From: Hypholoma sublateritium FD-334 SS-4
Taxonomy: Eukaryota; Basidiomycota; Agaricomycetes; Agaricales; Strophariaceae
Length of the DNA stretch: 64,000 nucleotides
Assembly (NCBI GenBank): GCA_000827495.1
Contig: KN817519.1
Span: 326,462-390,461 of the forward strand
Direction: 5' to 3'
This document shows, in pieces, positions 12,174-22,500 of this stretch (its first letter is position 1; the number at the start of each line of letters is the position of its first letter). Made by a program: the position numbers and the translations under genes. The notes under the pieces were generated by a model that worked only from the letters and a program-made list of their open reading frames with translations, did no database searches and had not been told where the DNA came from.

Positions 12174-12927
12174 TTATACAGATTGGTATGCTCCCGGTGC
12201 GGCCGGCAGGTCTGCAGGTGGGGGAGCAGCTTTCTGGGGGACCGGTGGTCCTGGCCTGATGTTGCGGACAAATGCATCATCGTCAACGGTTTGGTAGCCT
12301 TCCCTTCCGCCGGACGTGAAACCACCGGGCATGGACCAGACTACACAAGGACGTCAATGCTTAGGCACACGTTATTGCAGCGCTTATTCTCACCAGTAGG
12401 TCCGCCTAGGTTTGCAGATCCGAGACCGCCAAAATGGCCGCCCCGTTGCCTCAAGGCGTTGGCGAAGGCCAAAAGTGTCGGAAGCTATGTCACTCAATGA
12501 GACCGCGTTGAGTTCAGCGCCGCACAATGACCCACCTTCAGGAGGAGCAAGCAGACAGTGAGGAATTTAAAGAAGCCATTCTGCTCGTTCTTAATCATCC
12601 ATACGATATCAAAGACGGAGGAGACCCCTAGAAGACCAGTAAACTGCGGCAGCGTAAATGCGTGGCTCCATACATAAAAGGCCGAGCTTTGACTCACGAT
12701 TTGCAGCGACTGCGTGGCCTCCGTTGCTTCCTGTGCATAGCACCCAAAGAGAAAGATGGGGAGGTTGTACGGCGGAGTCGCGGCAATTGAGAGAAGGAAG
12801 GACAACGCCTGCACGTTGAAAGCGCGTCAAGACCAATTAAACGAACCAGTTACGTGACTGGTGATGAATGACATACAGTTCCTGCCAGCACGAGCTTTGA
12901 GGGGTCCAAACTTTGAACGAAGTCCAT
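12174..12927 (-). CDS. AGTRAP-like small multi-pass membrane protein
   Basis: Exons 12927..12877, 12808..12698, 12643..12536, 12484..12394 and 12340..12174 give a 175-aa protein with all phases consistent. Three to four hydrophobic helices: LVLAGTALSFLLSIAA, NLPIFLFGCYA, FTGLLGVSSVFDIVWM and FFKFLTVCLLLLKLPTLLAF. The order FxGLLGxxxxFDIV followed by a charged loop, LLLLKxxxxxxxxxxxRxRGG and a disordered Gly/Pro-rich tail resembles animal angiotensin-II receptor-associated protein (AGTRAP), which acts in endomembranes. The cytosolic tail is Gly- and Pro-rich (GPPVPQKAAPPPADLP). Function in fungi is unknown; any receptor-trafficking role is inference. Its 3' end converges on REV3 with 122 bp between stops. 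Confidence 0.72.
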
Positions 12928-13135
12928 TTGAAGTAGTCGATGGGGGAAGTGTGAAAGAGGAGGGAAAGGAACGAATGCTGCGGTCGAGCTGCGGGTCGAA
13001 GATGACGTTGAAGAGATAGGATGCTAGCCGCTCGCGGCTGCAAGGCGTTGACCCGCCTCCGGCCCGGGCCTGCAGCTTGCCTGCAAGCTTCCAACTCGCA
13101 CCGGCGGGTGCATCTAAACTTTACGCACACTCGAC
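12928..13135. promoter_or_regulatory. Divergent promoter between the AGTRAP-like gene and DPH7
   Basis: A 208-bp spacer between outward-facing ATGs at 12927 (-) and 13136 (+). It must contain both transcription starts. Base composition rises sharply in GC here, marking the left boundary of the GC-rich block. Confidence 0.5.
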
Positions 13136-14651
13136 ATGGCGTCCTTCGACACTGATTTCCCTGCGGACTGCTTCGAATTTTGTCCCAACGAGCAATATCA
13201 GGACATATTTGTCTGCGGCACATACAAATTACTGGACCAGGCGTCGACATCTACATCTGAGAATGATCCCAATACAAACCTCGAGGGCGCGAGCGCGCCT
13301 CAGAAACGGATTGGCCGATGTCTTGCCTTCCGCCTTGCCCCAAACACGTCCGATGGGATATCGTTGTATGTCGCCTCCCATCTTGCACTATGCGGTAACT
13401 CATCTAATATCCAGCGAGAAAATCCACGCGTTCAACCTGCCCGCCGTCCTGGACATGAAGTGGAAGTGGTGCGCCGTCCATCCCTAATCTGCCCGGCGCC
13501 CGCCGCCTCACACCGCCTACGCCTTTCAGGTGTCCCGGATCCCTCGACGCGCCGCCTACGCTCGCCATCGCCGACTCGGAGGGGAGCATCACGGTCCACG
13601 AATGGCGCGAGGTCGGCCCCGGCAGCGCGCCGCCGCTCTTCACTTAGGAACGCGCGTTGAACCATATTTCCGCAGAGCGTCTTCGCCCAGACGGACGCGG
13701 TCCGCTGCGCGCCCCGCGACACGCTCGTGCTGTCCATCGACTGGTCGAACCGACGCGCGGAGGGACCGTAAGTCCACGTATTGTGTGCCGAGGTAGAATG
13801 CTAACACCCATTTTTTATGCTAGTGCTTCGCTCGTCGCATCGCTGTCTGACGGTCGCTTGTGCATCCTCCGCCCGACGGAGGCTGGGAAGCTGGCGGTCA
13901 CGGACACATGGCACGCGCACGACTACGAGCCGTGGGTCGCCGCCTGGAACTACTGGGACACCAACATTATTTATTCAGGTGGGATTGCGTTTCGTTGCGC
14001 CCGAGAAGCAACATCTAAAGATCTGTGATCTAGGCGGCGACGACTTGAAGCTGAAGGCGTGGGACGTCCGACAAGGCTTCGACAGTCCGGTCTTCGTCAA
14101 CAAAAGGTCCATTTTTTATGCGGTATACACATAAACAGAGTCCCTGATGCGACTGCACCAGATTCGACGCAGGAGTCACCTCCATCCAAACTCATCCACA
14201 TGTCGAACACCTCCTGGCGGTCGGAAGGTACAACTTCCCGTGCACTCGCCCGCCCCAGGCGTTCATCCGCTCACTTTAATGCAGCTACAACAACACAGTA
14301 AAGTTATTCGACACGCGCAAACTCTCGGCCCCTATTACAGAAGTCGACGTCGGCGGCGGTGCATGGCGCGTAAAATGGCACCCGTCCAAAGCGCGCACGC
14401 ACGACCTCCTAGTCGCGTCGATGCACGACGGCTTCAAGGTCGTCCGCTTCGCGCCCACGACGCCGGACGCCACCGCCACCGCGCCGTGGGGCAACTTCCT
14501 GGGCCCCGCCGCCATCATCAGCAGGAAGGACAACCACGAGTCCATGGCATACGGCGCGGACTGGGCGCACGGCGCACCGCGCGCGGACGGCACGACCGTC
14601 GTCGGCGGCTGCTCGTTCTACGACCACAAAATGTCCGTATGGGCGGCGTAG
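13136..14651 (+). CDS. DPH7: Diphthine methyl ester hydrolase, WD40 protein
   Basis: WD-repeat enzyme that demethylates methylated diphthine on translation elongation factor 2 before the final amidation step of diphthamide synthesis. Exons: 13136..13365, 13415..13468, 13530..13611, 13676..13767, 13824..13978, 14034..14106, 14162..14227, 14285..14651 (372 aa). Recognisable segments: ALPA-like NLPAVLDMKW, SLDWSNR-like LVLSIDWSNRR, AHDYEPWVAAWN, YSGGDDLKLKAWD, GVTSIQTHPHVEHLLAVGSY, GGGAWRVKWHP and the C-terminal CSFYDHKMSVW, a family hallmark. The third intron (13612..13675) was chosen because reading through meets a stop at TAG. Codons are extremely GC3-rich compared with REV3 next door. Convergent with the TMEM135-like gene (168 bp between stops). 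Confidence 0.9.
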
Positions 14652-14819
14652 CGGCATGTACGTATATATTATATTATACGAGCGGACGGGGGGTGGGGGT
14701 ATAGCAAAGCAAAGTGATATCCATATATACATCGTCCGTATAAATGCGACGCGATTAAATGTACTCTGTCTTCCGCACGGCTGGCTATCGCCAGTCTGTC
14801 GTGTGGGTGTGTATTACTA

Positions 14820-16863
14820 TTACGTAGATTTTAGGCTATCGACGCGCGGCTGCTGCTGCTGCTGCTCGTCGGTGGGGAACGGGGTCGACGGGACGCTGGG
14901 CGTCGGCGGCACGCTCGGGTCGCGCCGGCGGCGCTTCCAGAAGCCGGCGTTGGGCCCGTTGGTCACGAACGCGAGCGTCCAGCGCGACAGCCCGCGCAGC
15001 GAGTCGGGGCGGTGCGTCGCCGCGGTCAGCAGCGCCGAGAACGCGAGCACGAAAGCCAGCCTGTTGCAAATATGTCAATCAGGATCCATCAACAACTGCG
15101 AGGCGTGGAACGCACCGCTCAGCAAGGCGCGCCCCACGGTGGCCGCTCTTCACAAGACGGTCAGGGAGGATCGCGCGCACGGCGCGCGGGAGGACGTACA
15201 GCGCCATCTCGCCGCGGCGGCGGCCGTTCTCGAGCCAGATGCTCGCGCCGCACAGCAGGCACCCCGCCATGATGCACCCGCGCGGGCCGTCCCAGAAGTC
15301 GTGTGACACGCACGGCAGCGCGCGCGCGAGGCCGCGGGTGCGCGTCGCACATACGGCGCCCCAGTACACGCCGATGAACGACGCGAGGAACGCCGCGCTG
15401 CGCAGCGCGCCGAGCGCGGTCTCGAGCAGGCGGTGGGGCCGCAGGAGCGTCTGCGGGCGCGTGAGGAGCACGGGGATGAAGTGGACCTGCGGGCGGGGCT
15501 GTCAGTGCGCGGCGAGCCGAGGGATAAAGGGCCACTGACGGGGACATAGATCGCAAGCGCCTCGACGAAGCCGGTGAGCGTGCGCAGGCCCGTGTTCGCG
15601 GCGCAGCTGGACTGCAGGCCGAGGCTCGCGCCGACCTCACCGTGCAGCAGCTCGCAAGGGATGCCGCCGATGCCCGGGCGCATCGCGTAGCCCAGCTTTT
15701 TCCACGTCTCGGTGGCGGCGGCCCCGCCGTACGCCGGGAGGGCCGTCGGGTCGCCCCAGACGGGCGGCAGGCCGAGCTTGCGCGCGGTGTCCTGCAGGAC
15801 GTGCGCGTGCGCGGGCGAGCCGGTGAGGTAGGACCACTTGCCCTCGCGGATGTTGCGCAGCGTGTGCTGGATGCCGTCGTCGAGGTTCGCGAGCGTGTTG
15901 ATCCAGCCGACGTAGGCGCGCGGGAGCCTGCAGCGCGCGGCGGGGGTCGGTCAGCGGCACAGGGAGCGCGAGACGGGACGGCACCTTTGCGGCTCGTAGA
16001 AGAAGCACCACATTATCCTGCACATATGTTAGTCGCCCCCCGCGGCGGAAAGAGGGGGAAACGCACCGGGCACTGCACGCCCAGAAGACGAACGCGTCGA
16101 CCTGCGACGTCCACTGCTGGCGCACCCTATTTTCCCGCCGGATCTTCTCGCCCGCGAGGCGGGCGTGCACCAGCGCCGGCTCTGCGCCGCGCCCATGTAC
16201 GAGCGACGCCGCGCGCACACGCGCAGGGACGGGCTTCTGCAGGATGAACGACTGCAGCATCGAGTCGACCGCGCGCACGACGACGAGCAGCGTGAGGTCG
16301 AGCGTGGGCGACGTCAGGTCCGGCGCGCGCGGCGTCGTCCGGCGAGCGGCCTTCTCGCGCGCGGTGCGCTCGCGGCCCGCCTGGATGAGCACGATGCCCA
16401 CGGCGGACGAGAGGGCGTGCGCGACGAACGTGCGCTGTGCGGGTGCAAGTGCAAGCAGCGCAGCACGCACAGATGCGAGGGTGCTGCGCAGCGCGGCGCA
16501 TGCCTGTGCGGTGTACGACTCCGCGGGCCCGGGGGATGCCTCTGCTGCTGTTTTGGGGGCGCCGCAGGCGAGGAGGGCCCAGAGGTGCTTCCGGACGGCA
16601 GCACCCCCCGCCACGGCGAGTGTGATCGCGAAGGGGAATCCATCGTGGCCGAGCTCGCGGCGCAGGACGCGCTTCAGCGCGGCGGGGGTTGCGCGCGCAC
16701 GGGCCTTGGTGCTGAATATTGCCGAGACGAAGGGGACGAGGGAGGGCCCGAGGGACAGGGAGAGGGCGAGGGCATAGGTGCGCAGGGCGACCTGTGCGGG
16801 GTGCGTGGGATCGTCGGAGAGGGCGGGGATGTGGTCGAGCCACGACGAGGACGGTGCAGCCAT
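14820..16863 (-). CDS. TMEM135-like multi-pass membrane protein
   Basis: Exons 16863..16067, 16017..15985, 15927..15540, 15486..15116 and 15060..14820 give 609 aa. The family links to peroxisome/mitochondrial membrane and lipid homeostasis in animals; fungal function is uncertain. Landmarks: N-terminal hydrophobic segments (LRTYALALSLSLGPSLVP), the motif RIMWCFFYEPQRLPRAYVGWI spanning exons 1-3, WKKLGYAMRPGIGGIPCELLH, the membrane region RSAAFLASFIGVYWGAVC, and LRGLSRWTLAFVTNGPNAGF before a basic stop-transfer. A 33-nt microexon (16017..15985) carries the MWCFFYEP core. The tail has a five-residue polyglutamine from a CAG run. All introns are GT-AG. GC content is very high and generates long spurious open frames on the other strand. 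Confidence 0.82.
14850..14864 (+). repeat. CTG/CAG trinucleotide run (5 units)
   Basis: Five perfect CTG units on the plus strand, encoding QQQQQ on the minus strand in the C-terminal tail of the TMEM135-like protein. It is short and potentially length-variable. Confidence 0.7.
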
Positions 16864-17104
16864 GGCGGACGTCTCAAATGTGCATCGCGGTTATATGCTG
16901 AGACGAGCAGACAGGGGGACACCCGACAACCATGTGATTGAAATTTCCCAGCATTTGATACACGAAAACACGACGACAAACTACCACACAGACGCCCCCA
17001 ATTACAAGAAAGGCCCGGAACTACACAAATAATTCAATTAGGATCCCAAATGGATCCTCACGGCCTACGGGTATGCCAGATAGCGAGAGATAGAGCGTCC
17101 AATT

Positions 17105-18605
17105 TTACGCTGCCGCCACCTTTTTCTCTGGCGCAGCCTCAGCTGACTGCGCTTCGTCCAGTTTCCCAGTTTTTAACACCTCTTTTGACCCGACCGCATC
17201 AATGAGTCCACTGGCGTAGCTCCAGAAGTCGATCTCAGTCGACCCAAAGCCTATCCCAAGCTCCACATTCAACTCGAGCAGCATCCCTGCCTGGCCCAGT
17301 AGCTTGAGGAACTGCGCACGCGATTCGGGAAACATAAACAGGCGGAGCATATGCTGGCCCTGCGTGGTGTTAGACCGCTCTTCAGTACGGCACAAAAAAA
17401 ACATACATGTTTACGAAGAACGCTGATAACGTGGTCCCGCGGCGCGATGGACACATATTCCCGCGACAGGATGTCGGCAGCTGTCAGCTCTGACGGCAAC
17501 GGGTGCTCGTCTTCCGTCCACTGCTTGTCGCGGCGCTTGCCCTTCTCGTCGCCGGGCTCCATAAAATTAGCCTTGTGCTCGGGGTGGTAGAAGCCGAGCC
17601 ACAGCCGCCACAACTCGAGCTTCCGCCCGTCGCGCCCGAACTTCTTCATCAGGCTCCGACAGTGCTGCCAGTCCTCCTCGACGTCGCCGAGCCACACCTC
17701 GTCGGGGTTGATCTCGCGCCAGTCCACGCTCGGGTCGGTCCGCTGCGTGTTGACCGACGGCGGCGTGGATACCATCGACATCCGGTGCTTCGTCGACGCT
17801 GCGAAGCTTGCGCTGAGCGACGGCGCGGGGCCCTCGACGCCGTTCGAGCGCGGCTTCGCGGGGCGCACCATCAGGCGGACCCACCGGCGGCGCCGCACCC
17901 ACCCGCCGGCGTTGAAGGACCCGATTTGGGCGCGCCAGCTGTGGCGCCGAAAGAACCAATTATATTCGAAGCCGTCATGCTGCACCTCGCCCATGTCCGT
18001 GCGCATGTCAATCATCCAACAGCGTGAGACCCAGTGCCAGTTCCCGTCGGGGAGGGGGTAGCTCTCGAGCGATATTGGCGCCTGCTCCGAGCGCTTCAAG
18101 GAGGCATCGGGCAGCGTGAATGGCGATGGGTCGGACGGCAGCAGGGATAGGCTGGAGTAGTAGGGCGTGGCGAACAGCGTCATGCTGGGGACGTGTTAGA
18201 TGCGGAGTTTGGGCACTGTGGAGATAACACGCACCCACGCTGGTTTTCATAGAGGATTGCCCATTCGTAGCGGTCTGCGTATATGCCAGTGTCCTCACCG
18301 GCGAGGGCAGAGTTGTCTAGATTGATAGGGGTTATGTCGATAGGGGGAACCTGGGCCACAGAGAGAAATTGGCTATCATGCGATGAAGTGGGAGTCAAGG
18401 AGCCATCGCGAGACGATTCTGGGTATTGCTTAGGGGGTATTGATGCAGAGCGGTGAAAATTGGGGAGCGAGAAAATGCGAGAAAGACGCGACTGTTTGCT
18501 GAGGCGGGCACGGGCGCGGGCTGCGAGCTCTGGATCGTCGCGGACGAGAGTCTCGGGCGGCGGCACCTGTGTGTCGGGGACGACGTCGACGGTGGGGTCC
18601 ATCAT
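17105..18605 (-). CDS. Dysferlin-domain (peroxin/ferlin) protein
   Basis: Exons 18605..18235, 18184..17407 and 17359..17105 give 467 aa. The core fits a DysF domain: YEWAILYENQRG at the first junction, FATPYYSSLSLLPSDPSPF, a WHWVSRCWMIDM block, FEYNWFFRRHSW and the Arg/Trp-rich GGWVRRRRWVRLMVRP. Such domains occur in fungal Pex30/31-type ER-peroxisome contact proteins and Spo73-like proteins. The N-terminal 100 residues are disordered with a basic patch, and there is no clear membrane helix, so it may be a soluble Spo73-like member rather than a membrane peroxin. After the DysF core a helical segment contains LRLFMFPESRAQFLKLLGQ. Two adjacent ATGs start the frame; the first is used. It is divergent from HSCB by only 49 bp. 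Confidence 0.8.
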
Positions 18606-18654
18606 GACATGGTGGTCAAGCGCAACCCAAATCCATTTACGTCATTGCCCAATC
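18606..18654. promoter_or_regulatory. 49-bp bidirectional spacer between start codons
   Basis: Only 49 bp separate the ATG of the dysferlin-domain gene (minus) and the ATG of HSCB (plus). Either the leaders are nearly absent or the transcripts overlap at their 5' ends, with promoter elements inside the opposing coding region. Observed distance; the regulatory reading is inference. Confidence 0.5.
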
Positions 18655-19478
18655 ATGTCTTTCTTCCGGACCATCTCCACCGCCCGCCCGCGTCCCCGCT
18701 GCGCGCTGCCCCACCACCGCCCGCCGCCCAGCACCCCGCGCGCGCGCGGCCTGTTCACCACCCGCCCGACGGCCATACCCTGCGCGTCGTGCGGGCGGCC
18801 GCTGCCGACGAATCTCCCCGCGTGCACGAGCTGCTGGACGATCCGCGCGCTGCCGGCCGGCACGACGCACCACGAGCTGTTCGGCCTCCCAGCGGCGCCA
18901 AACCCGTTCGACGTCGACGCCGCGCTGCTGAAGCGGCGCTTCCTCGCCGCGCAGAGCTCGTGCCACCCCGACGCGTGGGCGACGAAATCAGCGGTGTGTG
19001 GCACCCGTCCGCTCCCGTAGGCCCTCACTCACCGCGCGCCCGCACGCATGCAGACGGACGGCGAGCTCGCGCACGCGCTGTCGTCGCGGCTGAACGAGGC
19101 GTACCAGACGCTGCTGCACCCGCTCGCGCGCGCGGAGTACATCCTCGCGCAGCACGGGCAGGCCGTGGCGGAGGGCGACCAGGTCGAGGACCAGGAGTTC
19201 ATGATGGAGGTCATGGAGGCGCGCGAGGCGATCGAGGAGGCGACGCCCGCGGACGTGGACGCTATTGAGGAGCTGCTGGCGCGCAATCAAGGTGTGTAGG
19301 CTGACTGCGGCGAGGGCGGAGTCTGACGGCATGTGCAGCGCACACCAGCGCAACCACGGCGGAAATTCGCGATTTGGCGGCGAGGCAGGCGTGGGGGCCG
19401 ATGAAGGCGGCGGCGGTGAGACTACGGTACCTGCATGGGATTGCACGGGCGGGACAGCAGTGGGTAGATAATGTGTAG
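18655..19478 (+). CDS. HSCB: Mitochondrial J-type co-chaperone for Fe-S cluster transfer
   Basis: Hsc20/Jac1 stimulates the mitochondrial Hsp70 that releases Fe-S clusters from the Isu scaffold. Exons 18655..18993, 19054..19291 and 19339..19478 give 238 aa. The N terminus is Arg/Pro-rich and Ser/Thr-containing, like a mitochondrial presequence. A CASC...CTSC pair matches the zinc-binding N domain of metazoan HSCB, which yeast Jac1 lacks. The J domain follows (HHELFGL ... RRFLAAQSSCHPDAW with the essential HPD), then LSSRLNEAYQTLLHPLARAEYIL and the acidic C-terminal three-helix bundle ending in LRYLHGIARAGQQW, which binds Isu. The start is the ATG that begins the presequence. The helicase gene follows only 86 bp after its stop. 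Confidence 0.92.
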
Positions 19479-19564
19479 TTTACGGAGGTATTTTGTGCGT
19501 CGGGAACAGCCGAGCGGCGCAGGCATATTTTTTGGGATGCTGTGGTTTGCAGAGACAAGCGCCT

Positions 19565-22500
19565 ATGAGACTGGCTCTCCTCCTGCGGCAAAGGCTTCGC
19601 CTCCTCATGCAATCCGACCCCGCACGGGCCCTCGCCGACCTCCGCCCCCCCGCTAAGCGCTCATTCTCCCAGCACGCCGCCGTCGCTGCCGCTCTCGCTC
19701 CCGCGCCAGCAAAGCTCCCAAGAACAGATACTGCCTCCGGCGAGCCCTCCGCCTTCAGATCCCCCCACATGTCCTCCCAACCACCCTCCTCCTCCCGCAG
19801 GCGCTTCGGCCGCCCCCCAGAGCCCGGCACGTCGTCCAGCTCCGCACGCGGCCACCGCGGCGGCGTCAAGCACAAGAAAAAGGGCAATGCTCCCAAAGAG
19901 CCTCCGTCGCGCAACACCCTCGAGGGCCCCCTTCACAACCTCAAGTACATCCAGGACGAGCACGACAAGTCTCCCATCAAGCTCAAGCCCCTCATCCTCG
20001 AGACCCCGCGCAGCTACGTCAACAACTTCTGCATCGTCGCCTGTGGCAAGATTCCCGACTATGTGTCCACGCAGGGCACCGTAATCGATGGCGACCGCAG
20101 AGTGCAGGTCCACAGGCGCGTATTCTCCCTTTGTCCTGCGCGCCGTACTCACGACGCGTCTTCCACAGAAGCACTGTCAACATCGACATTGAGCCCCCCA
20201 TTATCGGTATCGGCGACCACCCCGAGAAGAAGCAGGCGCAGAACCTCGCTGCGCTGTCTGCGTGTTACCAGCTCCAGGAACTGGGAATTGTATGCATCAT
20301 TCACAGCCATCACTCACATACGCCTGCTAACTCTGCTACAGCTCGACAAACCGAAAAAGATAGCGGCGCCAAAGCAACAAGAAGCTGCCGCCACCGAGGT
20401 CGAGCTGTCAGACGGCTCAATCGTCGGCTACGAGCAAGCGCGCAACTTCATGGACTACTACTGCCGGCGCTACAAGTTCCCATCTCCTGATATCGACTTT
20501 ATCTGCACAAAGGACCGCTGGGAGGCCATCATGACCGTCGATGGCCGCCGCATCGGCCTGGGCTCCGGCCCAAACAAGAAGGCCGCTCAAACCACATGCT
20601 ACTTGGACGTCACCAAATACCTCGAGAGCTGCGACGCCGACCTCTGGAAGACATACCAGGAGGCGCGAAAGTCGGGCAAGGACCTCGGCCTCGCGCCCAA
20701 GGTGTTCTTTCAGGCGAGCCGCCGCCTAGAGGACGACATCAGCGATCTCGTCGACATCATCCGCCATCTCGCGCTGTACAAAAACCGCCCGCAGAAGAAC
20801 GCGGTCCACACCGGCGGCGACAGCGCTGTCGTCGACCTCTGGCGGCGCTCGGGACACCCCGGCGGGTGGCGCCAGTCGACGACGCTCACGGCCAAGTCGA
20901 ATTTGCTGCTCGCGCGGCGCAAGGCATACATCACCGACCCGAAGCTCGAGCGCATGCGCCAGACACGCCAGTCGCTACCCGTGTACACCAAGGCGAACGA
21001 CGTGCTGACGCACATTGCGGAGAATGACGTCACGATATGCATGGCGGCCACCGGCTCAGGCAAGACGACGCAGATCCCGCAGATGATCCTGGACGAGTAT
21101 ATCGACCGGGGCGAGGGCGCGAACTGCAACATCATATGCACGCAGCCGCGCAGGCTGGCGGCGATCAGTGTCGCCGACCGCGTCGCGAAGGAGCGCGGAG
21201 AGGGGCTGGGCCAGTCGATTGGGTATCACGTCCGCTTTGAGGCGAAGCCGCCTGAGCCTGACGGCTCCGTCACGTTCTGCACCATAGGCGTCTTCTTGAA
21301 GCAGCTGCAGTCGGCGCTGTCGGGCGAAGCGAGGGACCATACGTCCCTGGACAAAATCACGCACATCGTTGTTGACGAGGTGCACGAGCGCGACGTCGAC
21401 ACCGATCTGCTCCTCGTGGTGCTCAAACAGCTGTTGGCACAGAAAAAGGCACGCGGCCAGTCGCTGAAGATCGTCCTCATGAGCGCAACTATCGATCCTA
21501 CCCTCTTCCAAGAGTATTTCCGCGACGTAAAGGGCGTGCCGGCGCAGGCGATCACCGTCCCCGGACGGTCGTTCCCTGTAACCAAGCACTTCATGGAGGA
21601 GTTTGTCCCGACACTTGTCACCCCGTCAACCCGCTGGGTGTTCCAGCAAGAAAATGTGCAGAAATATGTGCACAAGGAACTTGGACCGGAAGTCGCGATG
21701 CGGCTGGGTGTCCGGGCGTCATCTTCAGCCACTCGTAACGACGAGGAATTGGAGCTCCCTTACGCGCTCATCGCCGCCACCATCTCCCACGTCCTCGAGA
21801 TCTCAGACGACGGGCATGTGCTCGTGTTCCTCCCCGGATGGCAGGAGATCGCCGCGACGCAGAAGATGCTGTTGTCGCCCCTCGGGCCCCTTGGAATCAA
21901 CTTCAACTCCAAAAATATCTCGTTGCACTTGCTGCACTCGTCGATCCCGCTCGCAGAGCAGCAGGCCATCTTCGAGCCGCCGGCCCAGGGCGTGCGCCGC
22001 GTCATTCTCGCCACCAACATCGCTGAGACCTCGATCACGATCCCCGACGTCGTCTACGTCGTCGACGCGGGCAAGGTCAAGGAGCAGCGCTACGACCCCG
22101 AGCGGCACATGTCCGCGCTCGTCTCGGCGTGGGTCGGCTCGTCGAACCTCAACCAGCGCGCCGGCCGTGCGGGTCGTCATAGGTCGGGCGAGTACTTCGG
22201 CATCATCAGCAAGACGCACGCTGAGCTGCTGCACCCGTACCAGACCGTGGAGATGAAGCGCATCGACCTGAGCAACGTCGTCATGCACGTCAAGGCGCTC
22301 AACTTCAGCGGCATGACCGTCGAGGAGGTCCTCGCCGCCGCTATCGAGCCGCCCGCGTCGGACCGCGTGTCCGCGGCGATGGTCGACCTGCAGATGGTCG
22401 GCGCGCTCGACGCGGAGAAGAACCTGACGTCGCTCGGGCGCGTGCTGCTGCAGCTCCCGATCGATGTGCAGATGGGGCGCCTCGTGCTGTACGGCAGCTT

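Noticed and set aside
16165..16941. Plus-strand open frame of about 260 codons
   Set aside because: Shadow of exon 1 of the TMEM135-like gene, produced by high GC content and lack of stops.
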